Source: Halobaculum halobium
Lineage (GTDB): Archaea > Halobacteriota > Halobacteria > Halobacteriales > Haloferacaceae
Length of the DNA stretch: 64,000 nt
Assembly: GCF_030127145.1 (NCBI RefSeq)
Contig: NZ_CP126158.1
Location: 1-64,000 of the forward strand
Reading direction: 5' to 3'
Shown: positions 8,203 to 18,515 of the stretch, piece after piece
Numbering within the stretch: the stretch's first letter is position 1
Layout: each line of letters opens with the position of its first letter
Made by a program: the position numbers and the translations under genes
The notes under the pieces: generated by a model
What the model was told of the DNA's origin: nothing
The model's input: the letters and a program-made list of their open reading frames with translations, nothing else
The model's database searches: none

Positions 8203-9451
8203 ATGATGTCCCATAATCAGGACTCGTCGGTAACCAGTCCGGCGGAACGAGTTCTTCCAGGGCACACTGAGTGCAACTGACGAGTTCGATTCTGTCCGAA
8301 TCTTCGACACGACGCTCCGCGACGGCGAGCAGTCGCCGCGCACGTCGTTCGACTACGAGGAGAAACGTGAGATAGCCGCGGCGCTCGACGAGCTGGGCGT
8401 GTCCGTCATCGAGGCGGGCTTCCCGGTCAACTCCGACGCGGAGTTCGAGGCCGTCAAAGACATCGCGGAGTCGACCGACACGACCGTCTGCGGGCTCGCC
8501 CGCGTGGTCGAGAAGGACATTCAGGCCGCCATCGACTCGGGGGTCGGGATGATCCACACCTTCGTCTCCACGAGCGACGTGCAGATCGAAGACTCGATGC
8601 ACGCCACCCGCGAGGAGGTGAAACAGCGGGCGGTCGAGGCCGTCGAGATGGCCAAGGAGTCCGGCGCCGAGGTCATGTTCTCGCCGATGGACGCCACCCG
8701 GACCCAGGAGTCGTTCCTGGTCGAGGTCATCGAGGCCGTCGACGAGGTCGGCGTCGACTGGATCAACATCCCCGACACCTGCGGCGTGGCGACGCCGCGC
8801 CGCTTCGGCGACCTGATCGAGGTCGTCGCCGAGCACACGGACGCCGGCATCGACGTCCACACCCACGACGACTTCGGGCTGGCGGGCGCGAACGCGCTGG
8901 CCGGCGTCGAGGCTGGCGCCCACCAGATGCAGGTGTCGGTCAACGGCATCGGCGAGCGCGCGGGCAACGCCGCCCTCGAGGAGGTCGTCATGGCCGCCGA
9001 GTCGCTGTACGACGCCGACACCGGCATCGACACGACCCGGATCACCGAAGTGTCGCGGATGGTCGAGCAGGCCAGCGACATCGAGGTGCCGCCGAACAAG
9101 CCCGTGGTCGGGCGCAACGCCTTCAGCCACGAGTCCGGCATCCACGCCGCCGGCGTCATCGAGAACAGCGACACGTTCGAGCCGGGGGTCATGACCCCGG
9201 AGATGGTCGGCGCGACCCGCGAGCTGGTGATGGGCAAACACACCGGCACCCACTCGGTCCGCCAACGACTGACCGACGCCGGGTTCGACCCGACGGAGTC
9301 GCAGGTGCGCACCATCACCCGCCGGGTGAAAGACGCCGGCGCCGAGGGCCGCGTCACCATGTCCGACGTTCGCCAGTTCGCCCGCGAGGAGGGCGTCGCC
9401 GAGATGGAGGACGACGGCGAAGAGGAGCGCGAGCGGGAGGCTCGGATCTGA
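8203..9451 (+). CDS. leuA: 2-isopropylmalate synthase (short form), frame break near the 5' end
   Basis: Condenses acetyl-CoA with 2-ketoisovalerate, the first step of leucine synthesis. Visible motifs include FDTTLRDGEQSPRTSFDYEEK, HTHDDFGLA (metal-binding His pair) and NGIGERAGNAALEE. The protein is about 415 residues and stops after the catalytic and linker regions, so the C-terminal LeuA regulatory dimer domain is absent. The first 16 or so codons from ATG 8203 (MMSHNQDSSVTSPAE) are in a different frame from the conserved EFFQGTLSATDEF stretch. One surplus base, or two missing ones, near 8250 explains this. An (R)-citramalate synthase is an alternative, but the operon context favours leucine. 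Confidence 0.85.
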
Positions 9452-9544
9452 GGGCGGCGGTGCGCTCTCCCCGCCCACGAGCGGGCAGGAGGCGCCGCAA
9501 TCGTTGCCACCCGCGCCACGGTTATACGGATCCGACCGGTAGCC

Positions 9545-9752
9545 ATGTGCGAGATGACGACCCGTTCCACGACGGCCGCCGTTCGCCCGGCGCCCGCCGA
9601 GCGTGTCGTCGCCCTTCTCGCCGGGACCGCGGGTATCGTAAGCGCCCCCACATCACCCACCCCCGACGCGCGTATCGACACCAGATGACCAGCGACCAGC
9701 GATCACCGACCGCGAACGAATGACACACACGGATGGAGGAGACCGACGATGA
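9545..9752 (+). other. chain of three overlapping micro-ORFs leading into ilvB
   Basis: Between leuA and ilvB three short frames follow each other through four-base ATGA overlaps: 9545-9688 (47 codons, with a hydrophobic RVVALLAGTAGIVSAP core), 9685-9723 (12 codons) and 9720-9752 (10 codons). The last stop overlaps the ilvB start at 9749. This arrangement would let ribosomes re-initiate stepwise into ilvB. Whether the peptides are made, and whether the Val/Leu/Ile-containing first one senses branched-chain amino acids, is speculative. Confidence 0.35.
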
Positions 9753-11592
9753 CCGAGCCAGCGACCCCCGACGCCGAGCCCGACGAGGGCGACGGCGGGG
9801 GCGAACCGACCGAGCGGAGCGACCCGACGAGGCGGACGCCGAACCGACCGACGAGCCCACCGCCGACGCCGCCGCGGCGCGAGCGGAGGCAGCCACGAGG
9901 TCTCCGGGGACGGGGGCGAACGCGGTTATCGCCGCCCTTGAAGCCGCCGGCGTCGAGACGGCCTTCGGCGTGCAGGGCGGGGCGATCATGCCCGTCTACG
10001 ACGCGCTCTCGGCGTCGTCGATCCACCACGTGACAATGGCTCACGAGGGAGCAGTCCACGCGGCCGACGCCTACGGCATCGTCCGCGGCGACCCCGGCGT
10101 CTGCATGGCCACCTCGGGACCGGGCGCGACGAACCTCGTCACCGGCATCGCCGACGCGTCGATGGACTCGGACGCGATGCTCGCGCTGACGGGACAGGTC
10201 CCCTCGGACATGGTCGGCTCCGACGCGTTCCAGGAGACCGACACGGTCGGCGTGACTGCGCCGATCACGAAGCACAACTACTTCGCCAGCGACTCCGACG
10301 ACGTGGGCCGAACTGTCGGCGAGGCGTTCGCGCTCGCGGGGACTGGTCGTCCGGGGCCGACCCTGGTCGACCTCCCGAAAGACGTCACGTTCGGTGAGAC
10401 CGACCGCCCGGTCGGCGAACCGGCGGCGCCCGACCGAGCGATCCCCGACGCCGAGGCCGACGACCGGCAGGTCGAGGAGGCCGCGAGCGCGATCCAGCGC
10501 GCCGAGCGTCCCCTCTGCCTGTTCGGCGGCGGCGTGATCAAAGGCGACGCGACCGAGGAGGCGCGGGCGTTCGCCCGCGAGTTCGGGATCCCGGTCGTGA
10601 CGACGATGCCCGGCATCGGATCGTTCCCCGAGGATGAGGACCTGTGTCTCTCGTGGGCGGGGATGCACGGCACCGGCTACGCCAACATGGCGATCACCCA
10701 CACGGACTGCCTGATCGCGGTCGGAACGCGGTTCGACGACCGCCTCACCGGTGGCGTCGACACGTTCGCGCCCGAGGCGGAGGTCGTCCACGTCGACATC
10801 GACCCCGCCGAGATCTCGAAGAACGTCCACGCCGACTACCCGGTCATCGGCGACGCGGCGACGGTGCTCGACCAGCTCGACGCCGCCATCGGCTACGCGG
10901 ACGCGCCCGACACCGCGGCGTGGCGCGAGCAGTGCGCCGCGTGGCGCGAGCAGTACCCGATGGACTACGCCATCGACCCCGACGAGCCGGTGAAACCGCA
11001 GTTCGTCGTCGAGGCGTTCGACGCCGCCATGGACGACGACGCGTACGTCACCACCGGCGTCGGCCAACACCAGATGTGGGCGGCCCAGTACTGGACGTAC
11101 CGCGAGCCGCGGACCTTCGTCTCCTCGCACGGGCTGGGGACGATGGGGTACGGGCTGCCCGCGGCCATCGGCGCGCGCGTCGCCGCCGACGACGACCGGC
11201 AGGTGATCAGCTTCGAGGGCGACGGATCGTTCCTGATGACGATCCAGGAGCTCTCCGTCGCCGTCCGGGAGAACCTCGACGTCACGATCGTCGTGCTCAA
11301 CAACGAGTACATCGGGATGGTTCGCCAGTGGCAGGACGCCTTCTTCGAGGGCAACCACATGGCCTCCCAGTACGACTGGATGCCGGAGTTCGACACGCTC
11401 GCGGAGGCGTTCGGGGCGAAGGGCTTCCGCATCGACGAGTACGACGACGTGGAGGGCGTCGTCGAGGAGGCGCTGGCGTACGACGGCCCCTCGGTCGTCG
11501 ACGCCCACATCGACCCCGAGGAGAACGTCTATCCGATGGTCGCCAGCGGCGCCGCGAACGGCCAGTTCGCGCTCGCGGAGGACCAGCTATGA
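9749..11592 (+). CDS. ilvB: acetolactate synthase large subunit, one frame break
   Basis: A TPP-dependent enzyme that makes acetolactate or acetohydroxybutyrate, the entry step of valine and isoleucine synthesis. Motifs: FGVQGGAIMPVYDAL at the N-terminal domain, the TSGPGATNLVTGIADA stretch, and the TPP-binding GDGSFLMTIQELS followed by LNNEYIGMVRQWQ. ATG 9749 has a GGAGG ribosome-binding site about 10 bases upstream. The first 24 codons give MTEPATPDAEPDEGDGGG and are then out of frame with the rest. Restoring one C in the run near 9820 yields DPDEADAEPTDEPTAD. The gene is followed by ilvN with an ATGA overlap. Confidence 0.93.
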
Positions 11593-12379
11593 GCGAGCGT
11601 ACCGAGGGCGACCGATCCGAGGAGGAGACTGAGCGATCGGCCGGAGCGCCTACCACCGACGGCGGCACCGACCACCCGGCCGAGTCGCCGGTGGCCGAGC
11701 ACGCACGTCCCGCCGGCGGCGACGCCCCGAGACGGGGCTGGCGGGACCGACTCCCGACGAGCGGCCACACCCGACGGGTCGCCGAGACGAACACGGCGTC
11801 CGCAAGGAGCCGGACCACGGTCCGGAGCCGACGCGACGCGCGACCGTTTCCGCGCTCGTCGAGGACGAACCGGGCGTCCTCGCGCGCGCCGCGGGGCTGT
11901 TCCGCCGCCGGCAGTTCAACATCGAGAGCCTGACGGTCGGCCCGACGACCGTCGAGGGCCACTCGCGGATCACCCTCGTCGTCGAGGAGACCGAGGCGGG
12001 GATCGAGCAGGCGAAAAAGCAGCTCGCGAAGCTCACGCCGGTCATCGCGGTCGGCGAGCTGAGCGGCGACGCCGTCGCCGCCGAACTGGTGTTGCTGAAG
12101 GTCCGCGGCGAGGAGCCCGACAAGGTGCACGCGATCACCTCGATGTACGACGGGCAGACCCTCGACGCCGGCCCGCGTACCATCACCGTGCAGATCACCG
12201 GCGACGAGAACACGATCGACGACGCGATCGACGCGTTCGACCAGTTCGGCATCATCGAGATCGCCCGGACCGGCCAGACGGCCCTGGAGCGAGGGGACTC
12301 CCCGACGACGCCCGGCGAGGAGCCGGGGCACTCGGCGGGCGAGACGGACGACGACGAGTTCACGAACTACGACGACTGA
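11589..12379 (+). CDS. ilvN: acetolactate synthase small (regulatory) subunit, one frame break
   Basis: Binds the IlvB catalytic subunit and confers feedback control by valine. An ACT domain is visible as [20 protein letters not shown] then [16 protein letters not shown] second ferredoxin-like domain begins near [16 protein letters not shown]. The N-terminal 47 or so codons, an acidic tail, are in another frame. Adding one C in the CCCC run near 11730 joins it to [21 protein letters not shown], the segment normally found just before the ACT domain in haloarchaeal IlvN. The ATG overlaps the ilvB stop. Confidence 0.92.
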
Positions 12380-12428
12380 CCGCGCCGCATCGACAGCCAA
12401 ATCACACCACACCGCACACTACACACCG

Positions 12429-13502
12429 ATGACAGACTCCGATTCCACCTTGGACACAGACGTATACTACGACGAGGACGCCGACCGCTCGGCGATCGAC
12501 GACAAGACCGTGGCCGTGCTCGGCTACGGCAGCCAGGGCCACGCCCACGCGCAGAACCTCCACGACTCCGGCGTCGACGTGATCGTCGGCCTGCGGGAGG
12601 ACTCCTCCTCGCGCGCGGCCGCCGAGGGCGACGGGCTGCGCGTGGAGACGCCCGCTGACGCCGCCGCCGAGGCGGACATCGTCTCCGTGCTCGTCCCCGA
12701 TACGGTCCAACCGACCGTGTACGAGGAGATCGAGCCGGGGATCGAGGAGGGCGACACGCTCCAGTTCGCGCACGGCTTCAACATCCACTACAACCAGATC
12801 GTGCCGAAGGACGGCGTCGACGTGACCATGGTCGCGCCCAAGTCGCCGGGCCACCTCGTGCGCCGCAACTACGAGGCCGGCGAGGGCACCCCGGGACTGC
12901 TCGCCGTCTATCAGGACGCCACCGGCGAGGCGCGCGAGGAGGGCCTTGCGTACGCTCACGCGATCGGCTGTACCCGCGCGGGGGTCGTCGAGACGACGTT
13001 CCGAGAGGAGACCGAGACGGACCTCTTCGGCGAGCAGGCGGTGCTGTGCGGCGGCGTCACCTCGCTCGTGAAGCAGGGGTACGAGACGCTCGTCGACGCG
13101 GGCTACTCCCGCGAGATGGCGTACTTCGAGTGCCTGAACGAACTGAAGCTCATCGTCGACCTGATGTACGAGGGCGGGCTCGGCGAGATGTGGGACTCCG
13201 TCTCCGACACCGCGGAGTACGGCGGACTCGTCAAGGGCGACGAGGTCGTCGACGAGCACGCCCGCGAGAACATGGAGGGGGTGCTGGAGGCGGTGCAGGA
13301 CGGCACCTTCGCGCGCGAGTGGATCGCCGAGAACCAGGCCGGCCGACCCTCCTACACGCAGCTTCGCGAGGCCGAGAAGAACCACGACATCGAGGACGTG
13401 GGCGAGGACCTCCGCTCGCTGTTCGCGTGGGACGCCGACGAGGCCGCCGAGGACGGCGAAGGCGAGGAACCCGGCCAGGCCGAGGTACGCGCCGATGACT
13501 GA
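12429..13502 (+). CDS. ilvC: ketol-acid reductoisomerase
   Basis: Converts acetolactate or acetohydroxybutyrate to the dihydroxy acids using NADPH and Mg2+. The Rossmann motif [13 protein letters not shown] is near residue 37. Further motifs are [12 protein letters not shown], the conserved [12 protein letters not shown], and the metal-binding Glu/Asp helices of the C-terminal knotted domain ([28 protein letters not shown]). It is intact at 357 residues with an unusually long acidic tail after the conserved core. ilvN ends 49 bases upstream. The 3' end overlaps the 39-codon ORF at 13495. Confidence 0.96.
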   Translation: MTDSDSTLDTDVYYDEDADRSAIDDKTVAVLGYGSQGHAHAQNLHDSGVDVIVGLREDSSSRAAAEGDGLRVETPADAAAEADIVSVLVPDTVQPTVYEEIEPGIEEGDTLQFAHGFNIHYNQIVPKDGVDVTMVAPKSPGHLVRRNYEAGEGTPGLLAVYQDATGEAREEGLAYAHAIGCTRAGVVETTFREETETDLFGEQAVLCGGVTSLVKQGYETLVDAGYSREMAYFECLNELKLIVDLMYEGGLGEMWDSVSDTAEYGGLVKGDEVVDEHARENMEGVLEAVQDGTFAREWIAENQAGRPSYTQLREAEKNHDIEDVGEDLRSLFAWDADEAAEDGEGEEPGQAEVRADD

Positions 13503-13614
13503 GGAGCGCACCGTCGCCGACGTGGATCACACCGCGCCGTATCCCGAAGCGAACGACGTGTGGTCGCGCGGATTCGCGCGCGCCAGCGACGACCCGAGGG
13601 ACGTACGCCGATGA
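13495..13614 (+). CDS. 39-residue micro-protein coupled between ilvC and leuC
   Basis: It starts with ATG inside the last codons of ilvC (eight-base overlap), and its TGA overlaps the leuC start by four bases. The peptide is acidic-aromatic ([20 protein letters not shown], then [17 protein letters not shown]) and has normal haloarchaeal codon use, unlike a random spacer. It contains no known motif. Tight coupling on both sides suggests either a real micro-protein or a device for passing ribosomes to leuC. Confidence 0.5.
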   Translation: MTEERTVADVDHTAPYPEANDVWSRGFARASDDPRDVRR

Positions 13615-15092
13615 GCAAGGGGACCCTGTACGACAAGGTGTGGGAGCGACACAAGGTCGCCGACCTGCCGAACGGGCAGGACCAGCTGTTCATCGGCCTC
13701 CACCTCGTCCACGAGGTGACGAGCCCGCAGGCGTTCGGGATGCTGCGCGAGCGCGACATGGAGGTCGCGTTCCCGGATCGGACGGTCGCCACAACCGATC
13801 ACATCGTCCCGACGCGCCCGGAGGGGCGCGATCGTCCGCTCGCCGACGACCAGGCGGAGGAGATGCTCACGCACCTGGAGCGCAACACCGAGGAGGCGGG
13901 CATCCGCTTCTTCGGCCTCGACGACGACCGCCAGGGCATCGCCCACGTCGTCGGGCCCGAGCTGGGCTTCGTCCAGCCGGGGATGACCGTCGTCTGCGGC
14001 GACAGCCACACCTCGACCCACGGCGCCTTCGGCGCCATCGGCATGGGGATCGGCACGAGCCAGATCCGCGACGTGTTCGCCACCGGCTCCATCGCCGCCG
14101 ACAAGAAGGACGTCAGACGCGTCGAGGTCACCGGCGAGCTGGGCGACGGCGTCGGCGCGAAAGACGTGATACTCCACGTCATCCGCGAGTTGGGCGTCGA
14201 CGGCGGCGTCGGCCACGTGTACGAGTACGGCGGCGAGGCCATCCGCACGCTCGACATGGAGGGCCGCCTCGCGGTGTGCAACATGTCCATCGAGGGCGGC
14301 GCCCGCGCGGGCTACATCAACCCCGACGAGACTACCTATGAGTACCTGAAGGGGCGCGAGTTCGCTCCGGACGGCGAAGCGTTCGAGGAGCGCAAGCAGT
14401 ACTGGGAGTCGATCCGCTCGGAGGAGGACGCCCAGTACGACGACTGGGTCGAGGTCGACGCGGACGACCTCGCCCCGCAGGTGTCGTGGGGGACCAACCC
14501 AGAACAGGTCGTCGGCGTCGACGAACCGGTGCCCGCCCCGTCCGAGACGCGCGACCCCGCGGCCGCCGAGTCCGCGCAGGATCACACGGAGGTGACGCCC
14601 GGCGAGACGATGGAGGGCCACGAGATCGACGTGGCGTTCCTGGGCACCTGCACGAACGGCCGCGTCGCGGACTTCCGCGAGGCCGCGAAGGTGCTCGAGG
14701 GCCGCGAGGTCGCTGACGACGTTCGCGCGCTCGCCGTCCCCGGCTCCGGCACGGTCAAGCGGACGCTGGAGGCCGAAGGCATCGACCAGATCTTCAAGGA
14801 CGCCGGCTTCCAGTGGCGCGAGGCCGGCTGTTCGATGTGCCTCGCGATGAACGACGACGCGCTCGAGGGCGACGAGGTGTGCGCCTCGTCGTCGAACCGC
14901 AACTACGTCGGCCGACAGGGCAGCACCGAGGGGCGCACGCACCTGATGTCGCCCGCGATGGTCGCCGCGGCGGCCGTCGAGGGCGCGGTGACGGACGTGC
15001 GGGCGTTCGACACGCCCGAGCTCGTCGGCACCGCCGACGGCGACGGCGCCGCTCCCCACGATGACGACGCGAGCGCGGAGGTGAGCGAATGA
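13611..15092 (+). CDS. leuC: 3-isopropylmalate dehydratase large subunit
   Basis: Aconitase-family subunit carrying the [4Fe-4S] cluster that isomerises 2- to 3-isopropylmalate together with LeuD. Visible family motifs are VATTDHIVPT, VVCGDSHTSTHGAFG and the cluster ligands in GTCTNGR and AGCSMCLAMN. It is 493 residues and intact. An acidic loop with Pro, Ala and Asp between about residues 300 and 325 is a haloarchaeal-style insertion. The start, ATG 13611, is coupled to the preceding micro-ORF, and the 3' end overlaps leuD. Confidence 0.95.
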   Translation: MSKGTLYDKVWERHKVADLPNGQDQLFIGLHLVHEVTSPQAFGMLRERDMEVAFPDRTVATTDHIVPTRPEGRDRPLADDQAEEMLTHLERNTEEAGIRFFGLDDDRQGIAHVVGPELGFVQPGMTVVCGDSHTSTHGAFGAIGMGIGTSQIRDVFATGSIAADKKDVRRVEVTGELGDGVGAKDVILHVIRELGVDGGVGHVYEYGGEAIRTLDMEGRLAVCNMSIEGGARAGYINPDETTYEYLKGREFAPDGEAFEERKQYWESIRSEEDAQYDDWVEVDADDLAPQVSWGTNPEQVVGVDEPVPAPSETRDPAAAESAQDHTEVTPGETMEGHEIDVAFLGTCTNGRVADFREAAKVLEGREVADDVRALAVPGSGTVKRTLEAEGIDQIFKDAGFQWREAGCSMCLAMNDDALEGDEVCASSSNRNYVGRQGSTEGRTHLMSPAMVAAAAVEGAVTDVRAFDTPELVGTADGDGAAPHDDDASAEVSE

Positions 15093-15747
15093 GCGACGAC
15101 GTCCCCGGCAGCGCCGGCGACGACGCGCCCGAGACGGACGGCGCGGACGACTCGGCCGCGGTGCCGGCGATCCGCCGGGTCGCCGGTACCGGCGTCCGCT
15201 TCGCGGCGACGACATCGACACCGACCAGATCCTCCCCGCCCGATTCCTGAAGGCTGTCACCTTCGACGATATGGGCGAGTACGCCTTCTACGACCAGCGC
15301 CGCGACGAGAACGGCGATCCCAACGATCACCCGTTCAACGAGTATCGCGGCGCGAACGTGCTCGCGGTCAACGACAACTTCGGCTGCGGCTCCTCCCGGG
15401 AGCACGCCCCACAGGGGCTGATGCGCTGGGGCGTCGAGGCGATCGTCGGCGAGTCGTTCGCGGAGATCTTCCAGGACAACTGCAAGTCGCTGGGCATCCC
15501 GACGCTCGCGGTCGACCACGAGGACGTCGTCGCGCTCCAGGAGTTCATCGAAACGAACCCCGACGCGGGCGTCGAGGTCGACGTGCGCGAGGAGACCGTC
15601 CGCTACGACGGGACCGCGATCGAGGAGGTCCCGGACGCGATGCGCGAGGCGCTCCTCGAGGGGAAGTGGGACACGACCGCGGTGATGCGGACGAACCTCG
15701 ACCGCGCGACGGCGGTCAACGACAGTCTGCCCTACACCGATGACTGA
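15089..15747 (+). CDS. leuD: 3-isopropylmalate dehydratase small subunit, one frame break
   Basis: Swivel-domain partner of LeuC. Conserved motifs are [16 protein letters not shown] near the N-terminus and [15 protein letters not shown] in the middle. The first 35 codons (acidic, then RRVAGTG) are in a different frame. Restoring one C at about 15196 gives [20 protein letters not shown], exactly the expected sequence, so this is almost certainly a one-base sequencing loss. Its ATG overlaps the leuC stop by four bases, and its stop overlaps the leuB start. Confidence 0.92.
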
Positions 15748-16762
15748 GGCGAGCCCGGCGGACGCGCCGCGATCGGACGGCGGCGATGTCCCCCAGATCG
15801 CGGTCATCGAGGGCGACGGCATCGGGCGGGAGGTCGTCCCCGCGGCCGTCGAGGTGCTCGACGCCGTCGGCGACTACGCGTTCACCGCGGCCGAGGCGGG
15901 CGACGCGACGCTCGACGAGACCGGCGAGGCGCTGCCCGCGGAGACGTACGAACTGGCCGCGACCGCGGACGCGACGCTGTTCGGCGCGGCCGGCGACTCG
16001 GCAGCCGACGTGATCCTCCCGCTGCGGGAGGCGGTCGGCTCGTTCGTCAACATCCGCCCGGCGCGGGCGTACCCCGGCGTCGACGCGCTCCGCCCGGAGA
16101 CCGACCTCGTCTTCCTCCGAGAGAACACCGAGGGCGTGTACGCGGGCCACGAGGACCGCCTCAGCGACGACGTGTCGACGCTGACGCGCGTGGTGACGGA
16201 GTCGGCCTCCCGGCGCCTCGGCGAGTTCGCCTGCGAGTACGTCGCCGAACGCGACCACGACGGATTCACCGTCGCGCACAAGGCCAACGTGATGCGCGAG
16301 ACGGACGGGCTGTTCCGCGACACCGTGCTCGCGACGGCCGAGGCGGCCGGCGTCGACGCCGAGACCGTCCTCATGGACGCGTTCGCGACGCGCGTGTGTC
16401 TCGACCCGACGCAGTTCGACGTGATCGTCTGCCCGAACCTCGCGGGCGACGTGCTGTCGGATCTGGCGGCGGGACTCGTCGGCGGGCTCGGCCTGTTGCC
16501 GTCGGCGAACGTCGGCGCCGAGCGGGGCCTGTTCGAGCCGGTCCACGGCACCGCTCCCGACATCGCCGGCGAGGGGGTCGCGAACCCGTCGGCGACGATC
16601 CTCTCGGCGGCGATGCTCGTCGAGTCGCTCGGCGACGACGACGCGGGCGCGAAGATTCGGTCGGCCGTCGAGCGCGTGCTCTCGGACGGGCCGCGCACGC
16701 CCGACCTCGGCGGCGAGGCGACGACGCGCGAGGTGACCGACGCGGTGCTGGCGCGGCTGTAA
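15740..16762 (+). CDS. leuB: 3-isopropylmalate dehydrogenase
   Basis: Oxidises and decarboxylates 3-isopropylmalate with NAD+, the third step of the leucine branch. Motifs: [13 protein letters not shown] at the start, [14 protein letters not shown], the substrate-binding [13 protein letters not shown], and [20 protein letters not shown] followed by [12 protein letters not shown]. It is 340 residues and intact. It is the last gene of the operon, overlapping leuD by eight bases. The next gene is convergent. Confidence 0.95.
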   Translation: MTEASPADAPRSDGGDVPQIAVIEGDGIGREVVPAAVEVLDAVGDYAFTAAEAGDATLDETGEALPAETYELAATADATLFGAAGDSAADVILPLREAVGSFVNIRPARAYPGVDALRPETDLVFLRENTEGVYAGHEDRLSDDVSTLTRVVTESASRRLGEFACEYVAERDHDGFTVAHKANVMRETDGLFRDTVLATAEAAGVDAETVLMDAFATRVCLDPTQFDVIVCPNLAGDVLSDLAAGLVGGLGLLPSANVGAERGLFEPVHGTAPDIAGEGVANPSATILSAAMLVESLGDDDAGAKIRSAVERVLSDGPRTPDLGGEATTREVTDAVLARL

Positions 16763-16810
16763 GCGACAGAAACCACGCCCGCGAGCCGACTTCCGCGCTC
16801 GACCGATTCG

Positions 16811-17266
16811 TTACTCCTGATACGCCAGTCGGACCTGTTCGAACTTCCCCTTCGACTCCAGGTGTCGCTGGAGCTCGTCGGCGTACTCCTGGGTGAGTCG
16901 CTCGGCGGCCTCCAGTTGCTGGGTGTCCGTGCCGCCGCCCCCACCGCCGCCCAGGAGGGCGTCCTTGATGTCGGAGACGATCTCGCCGAAGGCGCCGCCA
17001 GAGGAGTCGCCCGTGGGGTCGCCGCCGGGCATCCCGCCCATCTGCTGGGAGACGTTGTCGAGTTCGGGCATTATCTGGGGAAGCTTCGACGTGTCGGCGA
17101 CGATCCGGGCGTTCTCCGGGTCGTCCGCGTCCTCGATCTCGAACTCGACGGCCGTCATGATCAGTCCCCACTGCTGGTTCGAGAACTCCGACTGGTGGAT
17201 CCGGTCGTTGAACTCGCGGTCGACGGTCATGCGTTCGCCGACGATCGCGTCCGTCCAGTTGCTCAT
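16811..17266 (-). CDS. haloarchaeal conserved protein, DUF5799-like
   Basis: 151 residues starting MSNWTDAIVGERMTVDREFN. The N-terminal half is an acidic alpha/beta domain (QQWGLIMTAVEFEIEDA). The middle is Gly-, Met- and Pro-rich, with a run of seven Gly residues. The C-terminal helix is RLTQEYADELQRHLESKG. It resembles a single-copy haloarchaeal family I recall as DUF5799. The function is unknown. It is convergent with leuB and divergent from the NYN-domain gene. Confidence 0.7.
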   Translation of the reverse strand: MSNWTDAIVGERMTVDREFNDRIHQSEFSNQQWGLIMTAVEFEIEDADDPENARIVADTSKLPQIMPELDNVSQQMGGMPGGDPTGDSSGGAFGEIVSDIKDALLGGGGGGGTDTQQLEAAERLTQEYADELQRHLESKGKFEQVRLAYQE

Positions 17267-17377
17267 GTGCCCACGAACGGCGGGGGCGGGTATGTCGGTT
17301 TCCCTCGGGCCGGCGGGGCCGACGGACGATCGGGGGCGAACCGGAACGCGTATCGGCCACCGTCCGGTCCCCTCGCC

Positions 17378-17929
17378 ATGGGACTGCTGGATCGCGTTTT
17401 CGGAGCGAGCGCCGGCGGCGACGACGCTCGCGGCGCAGACGGGCCGTCGTCAGCGGGCGATGGAGCCGCGGGTCCGCGGGGCCCGTGGCGAGACGCCGAC
17501 GGGGAACCGGCGCGACCGCGGGGCGTCGCGCTGTTCGTCGACGGGCCGAACGTCTTCCGCGATGAGTTCGACGTGGACTTCGCGGATCTGCGCGCGGCCG
17601 CCGAGGCCGACGGTGGACTCGTCACCGCGCGGCTGTACCTCGACGAGCACGCCACCCCGGGCCTCATCCAGGCTGCCGAAGCCAACGGCTTTCAGGTGAT
17701 CACCACCAGCGGCGACGTGGACGTGAAACTCGCCGTCGACGTGGCGTCGTTCGCGGCCGAGCGTCGCGCGGCGACCGTCGCGATCGCCTCCCGCGACACC
17801 GATTTCAAGCCCGCGCTGGAGGTCGCCAACGAGTACGGCCTCGGGACGCTCGCGATCGCGCCGGGGAGCTACGGCCGCTCCGACGCGCTCCGGCGGAGCG
17901 CGGACGAGGCTGTCACGCTCGGGGAGTAG
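17378..17929 (+). CDS. NYN-domain (PIN-like) putative ribonuclease
   Basis: 183 residues. After an acidic/Gly-rich N-terminal tail, the NYN domain shows GVALFVDGPNVFRDEFDVD, then VITTSGDVDVKLAVDVAS and ASRDTDFKPALEVANEYG. These contain the acidic residues expected for a PIN-like Mg2+ nuclease site. NYN proteins act in RNA processing or decay; the specific target is unknown. ATG 17378 opens directly after a short intergenic region divergent from the gene at 17266. Confidence 0.75.
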   Translation: MGLLDRVFGASAGGDDARGADGPSSAGDGAAGPRGPWRDADGEPARPRGVALFVDGPNVFRDEFDVDFADLRAAAEADGGLVTARLYLDEHATPGLIQAAEANGFQVITTSGDVDVKLAVDVASFAAERRAATVAIASRDTDFKPALEVANEYGLGTLAIAPGSYGRSDALRRSADEAVTLGE

Positions 17930-17984
17930 CGACTCCGAACCGGCAGTAGCGACGACGCGCCCGCCGCGCTCGGACCCACCCATA

Positions 17985-17991
17985 CGTATAT
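17985..17991 (+). promoter_or_regulatory. TATA-like box before the universal stress gene
   Basis: CGTATAT is embedded in ACCCATACGTATATGTTCG, centred about 22 bases before GTG 18010. That spacing fits a leaderless transcript. No Shine-Dalgarno sequence is seen. Confidence 0.45.
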
Positions 17992-18009
17992 GTTCGATCG
18001 CAGCAATTC

Positions 18010-18413
18010 GTGCGTGTGAAACATCTCCTCTTGGCCATCGACGAGAGCGGCGACCGTGCGGCCGCCCAGGCGGCGACGGTCCGCGACCTGTTCGACACCG
18101 ACAGCACGACCGCGCACCTGTTGCACGACTTCACGGACAACCGCGAGGGCGCGTCGGTCAGTCAGGTCGCCGCTGTCAGGCGTGCGGCTACCATCTTAGA
18201 GGACGCCGGGGTCACCGTGGAGTACCACGAGACGAGTGGAACGCCGTCGAGATCTATCATCCAGACCGCGGAGGAATAGACGTTGACGCGATCAGCATCG
18301 CCGGACGCAAGCGCTCGAAGGCGGGGAAGGCGCTCTTCGGGAGCGTCTCCCAGGAGGTCGTCCTCGGGACGGACCGCCCGGTCCTCCTTTGCACTCGGAA
18401 GGACGAATCGTGA
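18010..18413 (+). CDS. universal stress protein (UspA) family, one frame break
   Basis: About 134 residues once repaired. It begins MRVKHLLLAIDESGDRAAAQ. The nucleotide-binding C-terminal motif is visible as SIAGRKRSKAGKALFGSVSQ followed by VLLCTRKDES. The frame breaks after IIQTAEE. Restoring one A in the AA run near 18276 turns the TAG stop into EEIDVDAISIAG. Such proteins are small ATP-binding or dimerising stress factors. The break lies in a homopolymer and looks like a sequencing loss. Confidence 0.8.
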
Positions 18414-18515
18414 CGCGCGGACGCTCTACACGGGGCAGTCGCCAGTTAGTGCGTCGGCGTTCCGGCTCTCAGGATCGACCAACGCCTCGGCGCGCTCAGT
18501 GAGAGACCGTGACGG

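Noticed and set aside
8203-8279. 25-codon peptide at the start of leuA read as a leader peptide
   Set aside because: It contains almost no Leu, Ile or Val and merges naturally into LeuA after a one-base correction, so it is better read as the LeuA N-terminus.
9703-11508. Very long open frame on the minus strand opposite ilvB
   Set aside because: It mirrors a highly GC-rich coding strand, and its Arg/Val/Gly-rich translation has no recognisable domain. The + strand protein is unmistakably IlvB.
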